Assembly (NCBI GenBank): GCA_965217265.1
Contig: CBDCHP010000018.1
Coordinates: forward strand, 682,001-746,000
Length of the DNA: 64,000 nt
Direction of reading: 5' to 3'
DNA from: JAGRGG01 sp965217265
Lineage (GTDB): Bacteria; Pseudomonadota; Alphaproteobacteria; Geminicoccales; Geminicoccaceae
Below are positions 28,671-36,695 of this stretch, piece by piece. Both the position numbers and the translations under genes were made by a program. The notes beneath the pieces were generated by a model. That model had not been told where the DNA came from. It was given only the letters and a program-made list of their open reading frames with translations, and searched no databases. Position 1 is the first letter of the stretch, and every line of letters begins with the position of its first letter.

Positions 28671-29103
28671 AGCCGCCGCGCAGCAGGTCCAGCGTGCGGG
28701 TGTCCGGCCCGCCGGCGTAGAAGCAATCCAGGGCCTGCTCGAACAGCTCCCGATCCGCCGTATCGTCGGCGGCTTCCTTGAACAGCGTCAGGCAGGAGCG
28801 GAACTTGGCGTCGTCGGGTGAGCCCAGGATGTCGTGCGCCGCGCGGCCCGTGTGGCGCAGCATCAGCCGCACGTCGTGCCGCAGGCGCTTGCCCAAGGTC
28901 GGATCGGCCAAGTAGTGTTTCGCCTCGTCCAGATCCTCGATCGCGTAGTATTGCGCCGTCTCGCTGCGGCCGAGCCCGGCCAGCTGCGGGAAGACGAACC
29001 ATATCCAGTGCGTTTGCTTGCTGCCCGCCGTCAGTTCGGCGACGACCCGCCCGCGGCAGGCGTTCTGCGCCTCGACGAAGCGAGTGAGGTTAGTGTCGGT
29101 CAT
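28669..29103 (-). CDS. DUF1810 family protein
   Basis: 144 residues, the full length of this uncharacterised family. The signature is NLTRFVEAQ near the start, then THWIWFVFPQLAGLGRSETA, QYYAIEDLDEAKHYLADPTL and DDAKFRSCLTLF. These are soluble helical proteins with no known reaction. The TGA stop is part of repeat R3. Start ATG at 29103. It sits between housekeeping rho and an AT-rich toxin-antitoxin segment, and may belong to the same acquired segment, though its GC content looks native. Confidence 0.9.
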   Translation of the reverse strand: MTDTNLTRFVEAQNACRGRVVAELTAGSKQTHWIWFVFPQLAGLGRSETAQYYAIEDLDEAKHYLADPTLGKRLRHDVRLMLRHTGRAAHDILGSPDDAKFRSCLTLFKEAADDTADRELFEQALDCFYAGGPDTRTLDLLRGG

Positions 29104-29513
29104 GTATCATACTCAAGCTTGAAGGATTCATGCAGCGCGTGAAGTTCATATTGTGGGGGCAGTCGGACGAGACACAGCGGGTGTCGGCAGCGTGAGGGCA
29201 ATAACGTCCTATACGGGGGTAGTGGTATTAGGGAGACATTTAGCACAAGGCGGCTCGTATTTCTAGAATCGCCTCCTCCTGCCGCTCGGGTTCGTTTGTG
29301 ATTTTCGTGGGTTCATTCTTAAGTTTTAGGATTCTTATGGAACCGACGAGGAGCGGCGTGCTGGCGAATGGGCCAGATCCATGGAAATTGCTGGTTTGGA
29401 GGGTAATGAGGCAGGGGTTGCACGCAACACGCGCCAATTTTGGCCTAGTGTGCATTTCGAACGTTGCATTTATTGCGTTTGGCGCATATCTTCGAAACAG
29501 AGAGGAGGAATTG
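29104..29513. other. Gap before the toxin-antitoxin pair
   Basis: 410 bases, less GC-rich than the surroundings. The antitoxin frame is open back to about 29298 but that stretch has no good ribosome site and no recognisable domain. It likely contains the promoter and operator of the toxin-antitoxin operon; I could not pick out convincing boxes. Confidence 0.4.
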
Positions 29514-29975
29514 ATGACTATGCCAGCACCTGCTAGGAAGTTGGGTGGACGACTCCCTTCGCGTGGCGAAAGCGACGCGGCCAATCAGCTTCGCAGCATT
29601 TTAGCAGCGCAAGCCACGGGTGACGGTGAACAAAAGCTCACACTGTTGCGCGACGCCAAGAATACGGCAGAGGTTGTCCTTACTCCCGGTCTGTCTTCGC
29701 TATTAATGGAGCTTCTTCGGCACATCGGCCGGGGTGATGCGGTGACGCTTGTCCCAGTGAGTCAAATGCTGAGTACACAGCAGGCAGCCGATATTCTCAA
29801 CGTTTCTCGGCCTTTCCTAATTTCTCTTTTAGATAAGGGTGACATTTCACATTTACTGGTAGGTCGGCACAGACGTATCAAAGCAGTTGATTTATTCAAT
29901 TACAAGCAATGCCGTGACGACAATCGGGCTCAGGCGCTTTCTAAATTGGCTGAAGCGGATGCTGACTTGATCTAA
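29514..29975 (+). CDS. Antitoxin-like DNA-binding protein of a PIN-domain toxin-antitoxin pair
   Basis: 153 residues. A helix-turn-helix of excisionase/MerR type lies at about 84-132 (STQQAADILNVSRPFLISLL then VGRHRRIKAVDLFNYK). The N-terminal 80 residues are mixed and less clear. Starts at ATG 29514, five bases after AGAGGAGG. The stop lies two bases before the toxin ATG, so the genes are co-translated. The arrangement of an excisionase-type DNA-binding protein followed by a PIN protein is a known type II toxin-antitoxin design, in which the first protein represses the operon and neutralises the second. Confidence 0.8.
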   Translation: MTMPAPARKLGGRLPSRGESDAANQLRSILAAQATGDGEQKLTLLRDAKNTAEVVLTPGLSSLLMELLRHIGRGDAVTLVPVSQMLSTQQAADILNVSRPFLISLLDKGDISHLLVGRHRRIKAVDLFNYKQCRDDNRAQALSKLAEADADLI

Positions 29976-29977
29976 AC

Positions 29978-30568
29978 ATGTTCGCCAACCGTTTCACCGT
30001 TTTAATAGATGCTTGCTCGCTTGTGCCTGCGCTCAATCGTAACTTGCTGCTTTCTTTGGCGGAGGCAGAGTTTCTTAGGGTGAGGTGGTCAGCTGCCATT
30101 CTCGATGAAGCTGAACGGGCCATCGCTAAGGTGATCGAAGCCAAGAGGATAGCGGATGCAAAAGGCAAGGCGAAGCGTGCTCGCGACAATATGGAAAGTG
30201 CGTTCGCGGATGCGTCGGTGACTGGCTACGAATGCCTAATTAGTAATTTGGAAGGACTGCCTGATCTCAAGGATGTGCATGTAATCGCAGCAGCCGTAAA
30301 AACACGGGCGTCAGTTATCGTCACCGAAAATGTTAAGCATTTTCCGGAACGGCTGTTGGCCCCGCTTGATCTAGAAGCAAAGACGACAGACGAATTTATC
30401 GCAGATACAATTGATCTAGACCCTGGAAAGGCTGTTGCCGCTCTTAGGCGGATGCGGGAACGATTCAATAGGCCTGAAAAAACCCCAGATGTTTTGTTGC
30501 TTGATATGGAGGCTGCCTGCCTTACACAAGCAGTTGATGCCTTACGCGAGCACCTTCTTTCATTATAA
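29978..30568 (+). CDS. PIN-domain ribonuclease toxin
   Basis: 196 residues. PIN domains are Mg-dependent single-strand ribonucleases. The acidic residues are in place: Asp11 (VLIDACSLVP), Glu44 (LDEAERAI), Asp99 (LPDLKDVHVIAAAV) and the TEN motif near 116-118 (VIVTENVKHFP). The C-terminal 60 residues are an extra helical segment, as in the longer PIN_3 group. The gene is less GC-rich than the genes around it, consistent with horizontal transfer. Paired with the upstream antitoxin. Confidence 0.85.
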   Translation: MFANRFTVLIDACSLVPALNRNLLLSLAEAEFLRVRWSAAILDEAERAIAKVIEAKRIADAKGKAKRARDNMESAFADASVTGYECLISNLEGLPDLKDVHVIAAAVKTRASVIVTENVKHFPERLLAPLDLEAKTTDEFIADTIDLDPGKAVAALRRMRERFNRPEKTPDVLLLDMEAACLTQAVDALREHLLSL

Positions 30569-30787
30569 GACGCGGTCTATGTTGCGGTTAGCTGCTGAAG
30601 ATGCTGCTGAGCCGCTGAAGCTCAACGGCAAAGCTATCTAGATAGAAATCTCTGACTTGCCTCTGGCTATGATTATTAGCCTGAGCAAATATAAGCAGCA
30701 ATACACATTGTGATCGGAGTTTAATTTCCACCAATATCTTTAAATTGATGTAATAAATACGAGTTTTATATTATAGATAGATGAATT

Positions 30788-31702
30788 TCACCCAAACTCC
30801 ACCAGCACCGCCCCCGCCGCGATGAGCCCGATCAGGCCCAGCCGGGCCGCGTCGATCTTCTCCTTGAAGATCAGGACGCCGATCGCCGTCGCGAAGACGA
30901 TCGAGGTCTCGCGCAACGCCGCCGCCTCGCCGACCTTGTCGAGGCGGGTGGCGAGCATGATGGCGCCGAAGCTCAAGAACGCGATGAGGGCGCCGAAGAA
31001 GCCGCGCACGGCGAGGTCGGGGAGCGGCGGGCGTGCGCTCGCGGGCAGGCGGCGCCAGCGGGCGTAGGCGACGAACGGAAAGCCGAAGGCGCCGAGCGTG
31101 AAGAACCAGGCGAGGAAGGTGAACGGGTCGGTGGCGAGGCGGATGCCGTAGGCGTCGATCGTCGTGTAGACGGCGATCATCACGCCGGTGAGGACGGCGA
31201 TCAGGATCGTGGGGGCGAGGCCGCGGTCGGGCACGGCCGCACCGCGCGCGGCGCGGAGGTTGGCGAAGGCAAGGCCGATGATCGCGGCCGAGAGGAGCGC
31301 CACGCCGCCCCACTGGCCGAGGCGCAGGTGTTCGCCGAAGACGAGGATCGCGAGGCCGGCGGTGGCGAGCGGCCCCGTGCCGCGCGCGATCGGGTAGACC
31401 AGCGTGAAGGCGCCCCTGGCGAACGCCGCCGCTTGTAGCCACTCGTAGACGAGGTGGACGAGGTAGGAGACGCCGAGGACGGCCCACAGAGCCGGGCTCG
31501 GCGGGGGAAAGACGAGTAGGGCGAAGGGGGCGGCCATGCCGCCGTAGGCGATGTTGATCGCGCCTCGGTTGAGGTAGGGATCGGCGCCGCCCTTGTTGAT
31601 CGCGCCGAAGGTGGCGTGCGCCAAGGCCGAGAGGAGGGCGAGGGACAGCGCCAGCGCCTCGCCGGCCCGCGTGCCGGCGAGACTGACGATCAGTTCGCCC
31701 AT
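30788..31702 (-). CDS. EamA/DMT-family membrane exporter
   Basis: 304 residues with ten membrane helices arranged as two EamA repeats (ALALSLALLSALAHATFGAI... and ILIAVLTGVMIAVYTTIDAY...). The first repeat ends with FTLVYPIARGTGPLATAGLA and the second with LRETSIVFATAIGVLIFKEK, the typical repeat-end signatures. DMT exporters move amino acids, metabolites or drugs out of the cell; the substrate cannot be read from sequence. Start ATG at 31702, a few bases from the left end of repeat R4. Before it (30569-30787) is about 220 bp of AT-rich DNA with no gene. Confidence 0.9.
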   Translation of the reverse strand: MGELIVSLAGTRAGEALALSLALLSALAHATFGAINKGGADPYLNRGAINIAYGGMAAPFALLVFPPPSPALWAVLGVSYLVHLVYEWLQAAAFARGAFTLVYPIARGTGPLATAGLAILVFGEHLRLGQWGGVALLSAAIIGLAFANLRAARGAAVPDRGLAPTILIAVLTGVMIAVYTTIDAYGIRLATDPFTFLAWFFTLGAFGFPFVAYARWRRLPASARPPLPDLAVRGFFGALIAFLSFGAIMLATRLDKVGEAAALRETSIVFATAIGVLIFKEKIDAARLGLIGLIAAGAVLVEFG

Positions 31703-31834
31703 TGAATGCTTCGCATCCGCTTTTTTATCAGTGTTAACGCAGGAGACTGGCCGCGGCGCCGAGGGCCAATCTCCAGCGGCAAACAGCAAAAAAGAAAAAA
31801 GAAAGGTTGCGCGCCGGCGCACGCGCAGCGTTCA
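31703..31834. repeat. Intergenic terminator-pair repeat, copy R4 (left arm shortened)
   Basis: Left arm reduced to ATGCTTCGCATCCGC plus a short T-tract; middle module CAGTGTTAACGCAGGAGACT; A-tract; full right arm GCGCACGCGCAGCGTTCA. It lies between two minus-strand genes, upstream of the EamA start and downstream of the quinone oxidoreductase stop. Confidence 0.75.
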
Positions 31835-32809
31835 TCACGGCAGCAGCACGGTCGCGCCCGTTGTCTCGCGCGCCTCCAGCGCCCGGTGCGCCTCGGCGGC
31901 CTCTTCGAGCCGGTAGGTCTGGTTGACCGGCATCTTGACGGCGCCGGAGCTCACGACCTCGATCACGTCGTTCGCGCCCGATACCAGCGCCTCGCGGGTC
32001 GCGGTGTAGGTCATCAGCGTCGGGCGGGTGGCGTAGAGCGAGCCCTTCTGGCTCAAGAGACCGAGGTTGAAGTTCTCGACCGGCCCGGAGGCGTTGCCGA
32101 ACGTGACCCACAAGCCCTGGGGCTTGAGGCTGTCGAGCGAGGCGGTGACGGTGTCCTTGCCGACGCCGTCGTAGGCGACCGGCACGCCCGCGCCGTCGGT
32201 CAACTCGCGCACGCGCTTGGCCACGTCCTCCTCGCGGTAGAGGATGACCTCGTCGCAGCCGTGCTCCTTGGCGAGCCGCGCCTTCGCCTCGCTGCCGGCC
32301 GTGCCGATGACGCGCACCCCTAGGTGCTTCAGCCACTGGCAGGCGATGAGGCCGACCCCGCCGGCGGCGGCGTGCCAGAGGACGGTCTCGCCGCGCTGCA
32401 CCTTATAGGTCTGGCGGATCAGGTACTGGACGGTCATGCCCTTGAGCATCATCGTCGCCGCCGTCCGGTCGTCGATCGCGTCGGGGATGGCGACGACCTT
32501 GGCGGCCGGGATGTTGCGCGCTTGGGTATAGGCGCCCATCGGGCCGCTGCCGTAGGCGATGCGCTGGCCCGCCTTCAACTCGGTGACGCCGGGCCCCACC
32601 TCTTCGACCACGCCGGATGCCTCCAGCCCCGGCGTGAAGGGCGGGTTCGTCGGGTAGAGGCCCGTGCGGTGGTAGGTGTCGATGTAGTTGAGGCCGATCG
32701 CGGCGTGGCGAACGCGGACCTCGCCCTCGCCCGGCGGCGGCAGGTCGACGGATTCGGGCTCCAGAACGTCCGGCCCGCCGTGGCGGCGGGCGACGATGCG
32801 CGTGACCAT
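31835..32809 (-). CDS. NADPH:quinone oxidoreductase (zeta-crystallin type, MDR family)
   Basis: 324 residues. One-electron or two-electron reduction of quinones with NADPH. Hallmarks are the GroES-like N-terminal domain (VRHAAIGLNYIDTYHRTGLY, PFTPGLEASGVVEEVGPGV), the Rossmann motif HAAAGGVGLIACQWLKHLGV, and the tyrosine-containing VAYDGVGKDT. The zinc-binding cysteines of alcohol dehydrogenases are absent, which is normal for QorA. Start ATG at 32809, with AGGAAG before it. The stop is doubled: two TGAs overlap at the edge of R4. Confidence 0.93.
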   Translation of the reverse strand: MVTRIVARRHGGPDVLEPESVDLPPPGEGEVRVRHAAIGLNYIDTYHRTGLYPTNPPFTPGLEASGVVEEVGPGVTELKAGQRIAYGSGPMGAYTQARNIPAAKVVAIPDAIDDRTAATMMLKGMTVQYLIRQTYKVQRGETVLWHAAAGGVGLIACQWLKHLGVRVIGTAGSEAKARLAKEHGCDEVILYREEDVAKRVRELTDGAGVPVAYDGVGKDTVTASLDSLKPQGLWVTFGNASGPVENFNLGLLSQKGSLYATRPTLMTYTATREALVSGANDVIEVVSSGAVKMPVNQTYRLEEAAEAHRALEARETTGATVLLP

Positions 32810-32851
32810 GGTTCTTCCTCCCAAGATTTCAGGCCAAAGGTCTGATGCAGT

Positions 32852-34855
32852 CTATGCGGCCGGTCCGCCCCTGATGGCAAGGGCGAGCGCTCGCGCGTCC
32901 TGTATCGGCGGCAGGCAGGACCGGTTACGGCAGACGAAGGCGGCGGGGCCGGACGTTGACGAACGCATCGCCGCCGCCGGGTGGCCTGCCGGCAAGGCGG
33001 TGTCGTTCTTGACGAGGCGCACGGTTCGCTCCGGCGAGGGGGTGTCGGCGAGTGCTTGCTTGAGCCTTTGTTGATCGCCGATCAGCGTTACCTCAAGCGG
33101 ATCATCGAGGAACAGCCCGGCGCGCAGGACGCCCGCGAACGCGGCCGGCTGCCGCGCCGCCTCGCCGGCGAGCGAGCGCCACAAGGCTTCGGCGCGTTCG
33201 GCGTAGGTCTCGTCGCCGGTCAGGAGGGCGAGCTTGCCCAGAGCCAGCATCAGGCTGCCCTGCGGCGAGGGTGTTGGGCCGTCGTGCGCGCCGCCGCCGT
33301 CGATCAGCACGTCGTCGCCGCGCCGCCAGAGGCGGTAGCCGCCGTCGTCGCGGCCGAAGTCCCGCCGCGCGCGGGCGGCCCAGGCCTCGGCCTGATCGAG
33401 GTAGCGGTCCTCTCCCGTCCGCTCGAACAGGGCGATGGCGGCGAGCGTCATCTGGGCGTAGTCGTCGAGGAAGGCGAGGTCGAGGGTGCGGTCATCGCGG
33501 CGGCCGTGGATCAGGCCGTCGTCGCGCCCCAGACCCGCCAGGACGCGCTCGAAGACGTCCACCGCTAGGTGCAGCCACGTCGGCTCGTCCATGCGCTCGG
33601 CGGCCTGCGCCAGGCCCTGGATGGCGAGGCCGTTCCAGTCGGCCAGCACCTTGTCGTCGCGCATCGGATGCACCCGCCCCGCCCGCCGCTCGAACAGGGC
33701 TCGGCGCATCGGTGCCAAGCGCGCGTCCTCGTCGGGGGCCGGCAGCCCCTCGGCGTGCAGGCGGTGCAGGATCGAATGGCCCTCGAAATTGCCCTCCGCC
33801 GTGATGCCGTAGGCGGCGGCGAAGGCCCGCGCGTCGTCCCGTCTCAGCACGTCCTCGATCTCGTCTAGGTCCCAGACGTAGAAGCGGCCCTCCTCGCCCT
33901 CGCTGTCGGCGTCGATCGCCGAGGCTAGGCCGTGGACGAGCAGCATCTCGCGCTTGAGCCACTCCACCGTCTCGGCCGCCCGCGCCTTGAACAGGGGCTC
34001 CTTGGTCGCGGCGTAGGCCTCGGCGAGCAGGGTCAGGAGCTGGCCGTTGTCGTAGAGCATCTTCTCGAAGTGGGGCACGAGCCAGTGGGCGTCGACGCTG
34101 TAGCGGGCGAAGCCGCCGCCTAAGTGGTCGTAGATGCCGCCCTGGCAGATCCGGCGCAGCGTGTGGACGACGCGGCTTTTCAGCATCGGGTCGTCGCCGC
34201 GCTGGCCCGCCTCCCAGACGAGGCGCAGGAGGGGGGCCTGCGGGAACTTAGGCGCGTTGCCGATGCCGCCGTTCGCGGTGTCGAAGGCGCCGGCCAGCCG
34301 CTCCGCCGCGTTGATCGCGAGCGGGGTCGCCGCCCCCTCCCCCGACGCCGGCACGGCGAGGCGGTCGAGCGCATCCTTCAGCGCGTCGCGGTTGCCCATC
34401 AGCTTGTCGCGCTCGTGGTCCCAAAGCTGCGCCACCCGCTCCAGGATCTGCGGCAAGGAGGGCCGGCCGTAGCGCGGCTCGGGCGGAAAGTAGGTCCCCC
34501 CCCAGAACGGCTCGCCCTCGGGCGTCAGGAACATGGTGAGCGGCCAGCCGCCCTGCTCGCCGAGCAGCGCCAGCGCCTGCTGATAGATCGAATCGACGTC
34601 CGGCCGCTCCTCGCGGTCGACCTTGACGTTGACGAAGTCGCGGTTCATCTGCGCCGCGATGGCCGCTTTCTCGAAGGATTCGTGCGCCATGACGTGGCAC
34701 CAATGGCAGGCGGCGTAGCCGACCGAGAGGAGGATCGGCCGGTCCCGCGCCCGCGCCTCCGCCAGCGCGTCCGGCCCCCACGTCCGCCAATCGACCGGGT
34801 TGTCCTTGTGCTGCAGGAGGTAGGGGCTCATCGCCAGGGCGAGGGCATTGGCCAT
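32852..34855 (-). CDS. DUF255/YyaL thioredoxin-domain protein
   Basis: 667 residues. The N-terminal 150 residues are a thioredoxin-like domain with the CxxC motif in VGYAACHWCHVMAHESFE and NRDFVNVKVDREERPDVDSI. The remainder is an (alpha/alpha)6-barrel like that of glycosidases and isomerases (GGIYDHLGGGFARYSVDAHW, HFEKMLYDNGQLLTLLAEAY). The family is widely conserved (human SPATA20) with unproven function. Start ATG at 34855. The gap to quinone oxidoreductase is 42 bases, so the two may share a transcript. Confidence 0.93.
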   Translation of the reverse strand: MANALALAMSPYLLQHKDNPVDWRTWGPDALAEARARDRPILLSVGYAACHWCHVMAHESFEKAAIAAQMNRDFVNVKVDREERPDVDSIYQQALALLGEQGGWPLTMFLTPEGEPFWGGTYFPPEPRYGRPSLPQILERVAQLWDHERDKLMGNRDALKDALDRLAVPASGEGAATPLAINAAERLAGAFDTANGGIGNAPKFPQAPLLRLVWEAGQRGDDPMLKSRVVHTLRRICQGGIYDHLGGGFARYSVDAHWLVPHFEKMLYDNGQLLTLLAEAYAATKEPLFKARAAETVEWLKREMLLVHGLASAIDADSEGEEGRFYVWDLDEIEDVLRRDDARAFAAAYGITAEGNFEGHSILHRLHAEGLPAPDEDARLAPMRRALFERRAGRVHPMRDDKVLADWNGLAIQGLAQAAERMDEPTWLHLAVDVFERVLAGLGRDDGLIHGRRDDRTLDLAFLDDYAQMTLAAIALFERTGEDRYLDQAEAWAARARRDFGRDDGGYRLWRRGDDVLIDGGGAHDGPTPSPQGSLMLALGKLALLTGDETYAERAEALWRSLAGEAARQPAAFAGVLRAGLFLDDPLEVTLIGDQQRLKQALADTPSPERTVRLVKNDTALPAGHPAAAMRSSTSGPAAFVCRNRSCLPPIQDARALALAIRGGPAA

Positions 34856-34942
34856 AGTGTCGTCTCCGCCGGCTCGGTTTGCTAAGGTTGACCCCGTAGC
34901 TAGACCGGGCCGCACGGGCTGCCAAGGCGAGGAGGAGGGGAT

Positions 34943-35206
34943 ATGAAGTTCAACATCGAGGTCGATTGCACGCCGGAGGAGGCACGGACTTTCTTGGGCT
35001 TGCCGGACATCGCGCCGATGCAGGGGCGGCTGCTCGACGAGATGGAGGCGCGGCTGATGGAGGCCGTGCGCGCGGGCGATCCCAAGGCGATGCTCGACCA
35101 GTGGTTGCCGATGGGTGCCAAGGGGATGGAGCAGTGGCAGGGCATGTGGACGCAGATGGCGGCGGCGGCGGCGGGGCTGGCACCGAAACCGCCGAAGAAG
35201 GGGTGA
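34943..35206 (+). CDS. DUF6489 family small protein
   Basis: 87 residues: MKFNIEVDCTPEEARTFLGL, PDIAPMQGRLLDEMEARLME, then a hydrophobic alanine-rich C-terminus and PKPPKKG. This matches a small alphaproteobacterial family of unknown role that I recall as DUF6489, often found near mnmE. AGGAGGGG precedes the ATG. It is divergent from the DUF255 gene and co-directional with mnmE, with repeat R5 in between. Confidence 0.8.
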   Translation: MKFNIEVDCTPEEARTFLGLPDIAPMQGRLLDEMEARLMEAVRAGDPKAMLDQWLPMGAKGMEQWQGMWTQMAAAAAGLAPKPPKKG

Positions 35207-35209
35207 GGA

Positions 35210-35357
35210 GAACGCTTCGCGTGCGCTGGCGCGCGGCCTTTCTTTCTTCTTTTTTGCTACTTGGCGCTGGAGATTGGCCCTCGGCGCCCCGGCCAGCCTC
35301 CTGCGTTAACACTGGCAAAAAAGAAAAAACAAAGCCCTGCGCAGCGGATGCGGAGCA
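35210..35357. repeat. Intergenic terminator-pair repeat, copy R5 (full length)
   Basis: Left arm AACGCTTCGCGTGCGCTGGC with T-tract; module TGCTACTTGGCGCTGGAGAT on the left and, reversed, CTCCTGCGTTAACACTGGCA on the right; A-tract; right arm altered to GCAGCGGATGCGGAGCA. The mnmE TTG start codon begins at the next base, so the decayed right arm forms the mnmE leader. Confidence 0.85.
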
Positions 35358-36665
35358 TTGACGATCTACGCCCCCGCCACCGGCCCCGGCGTGATCGGCA
35401 TCGTTCGCCTGAGCGGCCCGAGAGCCCTCAACGCCGCGCGGGCGCTGACGCGCGATCCTGACTTTGCCCCCGGCCGCGCGCCGCGCCTTCGCCGGCTTTA
35501 CGACCCGCGCGACGGCGGGCCGCTCGACGCGGCGCTGCTCTTGTTCTTCGCCGGCCCCAACAGCGCCACGGGCGAGGATGTCCTGGAGATCCAGCACCAC
35601 GGCTCGATCGCGATCCAAGGCGCGCTGCTCGCGGCCTTGGGTGCCCTGCCCGACCTACGCCCGGCGGCGCCCGGCGAGTTCACCAAGCGCGCTTTCCTCA
35701 ACGGCCGCATCGACCTAACGGCGGCGGAAGGGCTGGACGACCTCCTGGCGGCGCAAACGCTGGCCCAGGCGCGGCAGGCGCTGCGGCAACTCGACGGCGC
35801 CCTCGGCCGGCTCTACCGCGGCTGGCGCGAGGCGGCGATCAGGGCCCTGGCGCGGATCGAGGCCGAGATCGACTTTGCCGCCGACGAGGAGGTGCCGGAC
35901 GACGTGCTGGCGGGCCTGCGGCCGGGCCTTACCGCCCTCCTCGCCGAGATCGAGGCGCACCTGCACGACGCCGGCCGTGGCGAGCGGCTGCGGGCGGGCT
36001 TTCAGGTCGCGGTGACGGGTTCCCCCAACGTCGGCAAGTCGAGCCTCGTCAACCGTGTTGCCGGGCGCGACGTCGCCATCGTCACGCCGATCGCCGGCAC
36101 GACCCGCGACGTGATCGAGGTGACACTCGACCTGGAGGGGCTGCCGATCACCCTGCTCGACACGGCGGGGCTGCGGGAGAGCATCGATCCGATCGAGCGC
36201 CTCGGCATCGAGCGGGCCAGGGCGCGGGCCGAGAACGCCGATCTGGTCCTATGCCTCGTTGACGATCCGGCGGCGCTGCCTCCCCCGACCGAGGTTACGC
36301 TCGTCGTCCTGAACAAGGTCGATCGGCAACCGGCGACGCTGTTGCAAGTCTTGCCGGCGCACGTCCTGCCGGTCTCGGCCGCGACAGGGCATGGTATTGA
36401 CGCTTTGCTGCGGGCGCTGTCGCAACGGGCGGCGCGTGGCATGGCCTCGGGCGAGGCACCGGCGCTCACCCGCGCCCGGCACCGTGCCGTCCTGAGCGAC
36501 GCACAGGCGGCGCTGGCGCGGGCGCTGAGGGTCGAGACGCCGGAACTGGCGCTGATCGCCGAGGATATCCGGCTCGCCGCTCGGGCGCTCGGCCGGATCA
36601 CCGGCGAGGTCGGGGTCGAGGAGGTGCTGGACCGCATCTTCGGCGAATTCTGCATCGGCAAGTGA
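35358..36665 (+). CDS. mnmE: tRNA uridine-5-carboxymethylaminomethyl(34) synthesis GTPase MnmE
   Basis: 435 residues. With MnmG it modifies wobble uridines of tRNA. The N-terminal folate-binding domain begins TIYAPATGPGVIGIVRLSGP. The G domain shows GSPNVGKSSLVN (G1), GTTRD (G2), DTAGLR (G3) and NKVD (G4). The C-terminus ends CIGK, the catalytic CxGK. The start is a TTG at 35358, with GGAG very close, a weak initiation site created next to a decayed repeat arm. A parS site lies seven bases after its stop. Confidence 0.96.
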   Translation: MTIYAPATGPGVIGIVRLSGPRALNAARALTRDPDFAPGRAPRLRRLYDPRDGGPLDAALLLFFAGPNSATGEDVLEIQHHGSIAIQGALLAALGALPDLRPAAPGEFTKRAFLNGRIDLTAAEGLDDLLAAQTLAQARQALRQLDGALGRLYRGWREAAIRALARIEAEIDFAADEEVPDDVLAGLRPGLTALLAEIEAHLHDAGRGERLRAGFQVAVTGSPNVGKSSLVNRVAGRDVAIVTPIAGTTRDVIEVTLDLEGLPITLLDTAGLRESIDPIERLGIERARARAENADLVLCLVDDPAALPPPTEVTLVVLNKVDRQPATLLQVLPAHVLPVSAATGHGIDALLRALSQRAARGMASGEAPALTRARHRAVLSDAQAALARALRVETPELALIAEDIRLAARALGRITGEVGVEEVLDRIFGEFCIGK

Positions 36666-36671
36666 GATCGA

Positions 36672-36687
36672 TGTTTCACGTGAAACA
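36672..36687. promoter_or_regulatory. parS: parS centromere site 1
   Basis: TGTTTCACGTGAAACA, a perfect 16-bp palindrome identical to the bacterial chromosomal parS consensus recognised by ParB. It lies between the converging mnmE and antiporter genes. Confidence 0.96.
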
Positions 36688-36695
36688 TCGTCGCA

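Noticed and set aside
29298..29513. Upstream extension of the antitoxin frame
   Set aside because: Open by chance; no ribosome site, whereas the ATG at 29514 has a near-perfect one.
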